Below the pieces are notes generated by a model that searched no databases, was not told the origin of the DNA, and saw only the letters and a program-made list of their open reading frames with translations. The translations under genes and the position numbers were made by a program. Shown here one piece after another: positions 62,201 to 64,000 of a DNA stretch of 64,000 bases (positions within the stretch are counted from its first letter, which is position 1; every line of letters starts with the position of its first letter). The stretch comes from Lichenostomus cassidix (Eukaryota; Chordata; Aves; Passeriformes; Meliphagidae): the NCBI GenBank assembly GCA_008360975.2, contig CM039183.1, forward strand, positions 47,111,850 to 47,175,849, in the 5' to 3' direction.

Positions 62201-64000
62201 GGAAAACTTGATTCAATTAAAAGCCAGCAAATGTAAAGTACAAAGAAAGCATTCAGACTTATGCTGGGAACTCACAGACACCACCTAGTTTTTCTCAAAA
62301 TAAATAGTTTAGGAAAATTTAAACGAGCACAACATCTGGAATTTCTATACCAAGGATGAAAATTTCAAGGAATATAAATCACCTGGCTTGAAAACAAAAC
62401 AGCCAGACAGCATCCTAGGAGAGACATTTCTTCAAAGAGGAGGAAAAAAAAGTGGAAGTAAAAGATCTTTATTTGAACCACAGGCATTGGATGTTCACCA
62501 CTGGCAAACACAGTCCTAGAACATATGGTTATTTTTCTTACTTTACAGGTAAACACTTCATATCAGAAAGATATTCTTATTTCACACTTGCTTTAGGGCA
62601 CTGTTTTCCAGAGGGTCATTCATGATTAACATCACCATGAAAACAGAATTCAGTCCTTGATATTTTACTGGAGAGGTTCAGTTCAACAGAAGCATTCTTG
62701 TATGGAAGCCTGATGAGCTAGCGGTCCACCACTTTTTCAGTTTGGAGTCATGATTCTGCTTGTTTCATGTATCTTAATATATCTCAGTCTGGATCAGAAA
62801 AAAAAACCCATTGCCTGTAACCAAAACTCTAATTCCTCTCCATCTGTGTTTTATACACAGACTCTTATAATTCCTCTCCCTTTTCCACATTCTATTCACC
62901 TTCCTATAATGATTGTTTTTCTTTCTCACATTGTAGCACCACCTATTCCCCTTTCATCTTTCCTCCTTCTTAATTCTGCCTGCATCTCTCTACAACTGCA
63001 ATTGTTACCCTGCTGCAACAGCTGGTTGTGCAATTACTTAAGTCTACCCATCTAGGAAGTTTTCCCCTAAATGAAATGGCAAACAGATAAAAGAAATCAG
63101 TCACTCTTGGACCTCTTGAGAAACACTGTGCTCTACCACCCTCTATTTGTAATAAACGTAGAAGAGAGACAGTGGAGAGTTTCAAACTCCCCATTGCCAT
63201 TTGAGGTTCATTTAATATAGGGTGTAATTATCCTGCTGAGACAAATTCATTTGAGATGCATGCAGATTAACACCTCTGGTTTTGTACTCTAGGTGTTCCA
63301 CTGGAAATCAGTCTGGGCACTGGCCTTAGCAGTGGTACTTTCAATAGAATTCAGCATTTGGTTTGTTTGCTTACATTATGTTAGCTCTAAGTAAGTCCTC
63401 ACATGTACAGAGTCTGCAAATCTGAAAATGATCCACTGTCAACCTACAAAGTCAGAACACTGGCCTAGTTTTTCTCCCTTTTACCATTGCCTCTCATCAG
63501 AACATAGTTTTAAATACCAAGAATAGCAAATGAGACCAGATTCAATTACCTTTACACTTTTTCAGGTCTGTAAAGGCAACAGAGGTTAATACAATAACAA
63601 ATACTTCATCTTGTATCTTTTTAATGGCAAAAATGATGTGAAGTTCCTTCAAGAACAGTTGAAAACAACAAAAGGACTAGTCTTACATAGCTGCATATCT
63701 ACTTTTGAGGGAGAGGTCATCTTTCTTTTGACTTCTTATTGCACATCCACAAACAAAAAGAAGATACATCGTTCCTAAATTGGTAGGTTTATTTAATTAT
63801 GGCTTTGGCTGTAGGGTGCTCATCTGCCTAACACAAAAGAAGCAAACAGATGATGCAGAAGAGTCATGAAATCAGCTTGTTCCTCAAGCATCTCCATTAT
63901 ATGAGTAAGATTTTCAAGAGCAAATTTTGCTTATCTCCATTTCTGATTAAGGAAATGCTAAAACTCTTCATAACTTCACAGAAAGGAAATTATCCCAGCA
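50253..64000. other. AT-rich stretch without a recognisable gene
   Basis: No gene, RNA gene or classified mobile element was recognised. The stretch contains A-runs at 50684-50698 and 56715-56727, a pyrimidine tract near 53.6 kb, an A/C-rich tract at 58.3-58.4 kb, and a short splice-flanked open segment at 50558-50624 that is treated as a finding. Open frames are all about 100 codons or fewer. Confidence 0.6.
58340..58444. repeat. A/C-rich low-complexity tract
   Basis: A-runs alternate with CCC and CCCC blocks over about 105 bp. It is the complement-strand counterpart of the G/T tract at 37.9 kb. Confidence 0.88.

Noticed and set aside
1..64000. CRISPR array, bacterial operon, tRNA or rRNA genes
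   Set aside because: The sequence is vertebrate nuclear DNA. No regular repeat-spacer array or RNA gene signature was seen.

Overview
The window looks like bird nuclear DNA, probably from a songbird or near relative. It is AT-rich and contains several CR1 LINE fragments, whose 3' ends carry the typical ATTCTGTGATTCTRTG-like terminus. It also holds ERV-L-type (class III) endogenous retroviral DNA, and I recognise no SINEs. I found no host protein-coding gene that I can name. Most of the window is either a large intron or intergenic sequence; a few splice-flanked open segments are listed as findings only.

The main feature is a nearly intact ERV-L-like provirus on the + strand, 16369-22318, flanked by a 5-bp target-site duplication (CTCAC). 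Its order is 5' LTR (512 bp), tRNA-Lys-type primer binding site, a 32-nt leader, gag (550 codons), one in-frame UAG, pro-pol (1072 codons: protease, RT, RNase H, integrase), a purine-rich tract, and 3' LTR (511 bp). There is no env and no dUTPase. The pol stop codon lies directly against the 3' LTR. The LTRs differ by 9 substitutions and one 1-bp indel, so the insertion is young. Gag and pol share one reading frame, and a candidate hairpin/pseudoknot follows the UAG, which suggests translational readthrough. Gag is unusual: its N-terminus carries three hydrophobic segments around a loop with two N-glycosylation sequons. One RNase H catalytic Asp is replaced by Asn.

A solo LTR of the same family lies on the - strand at 42417-42877, with its own 5-bp duplication (GTCTG). 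It is about 50 bp shorter because it has one copy of a U3 unit that the provirus carries twice.

Seven CR1 fragments are scattered through the window, at about 0.9, 10.8, 24-25, 32.0, 42.1, 46.5-47.2 and 50.2 kb. The 24-25 kb copy has lost the middle of its reverse transcriptase ORF. The rest is AT-rich single-copy-looking sequence with simple repeats, G/T- or A/C-rich tracts, and several perfect inverted repeats. These are concentrated at 47.6-49.0 kb, which holds a 16-bp inverted repeat, an octamer-containing hairpin, a 22-bp palindrome beside a 19-bp tandem duplication, and a G-quadruplex motif. Calls rest on reading the sequence alone; no database search was possible.
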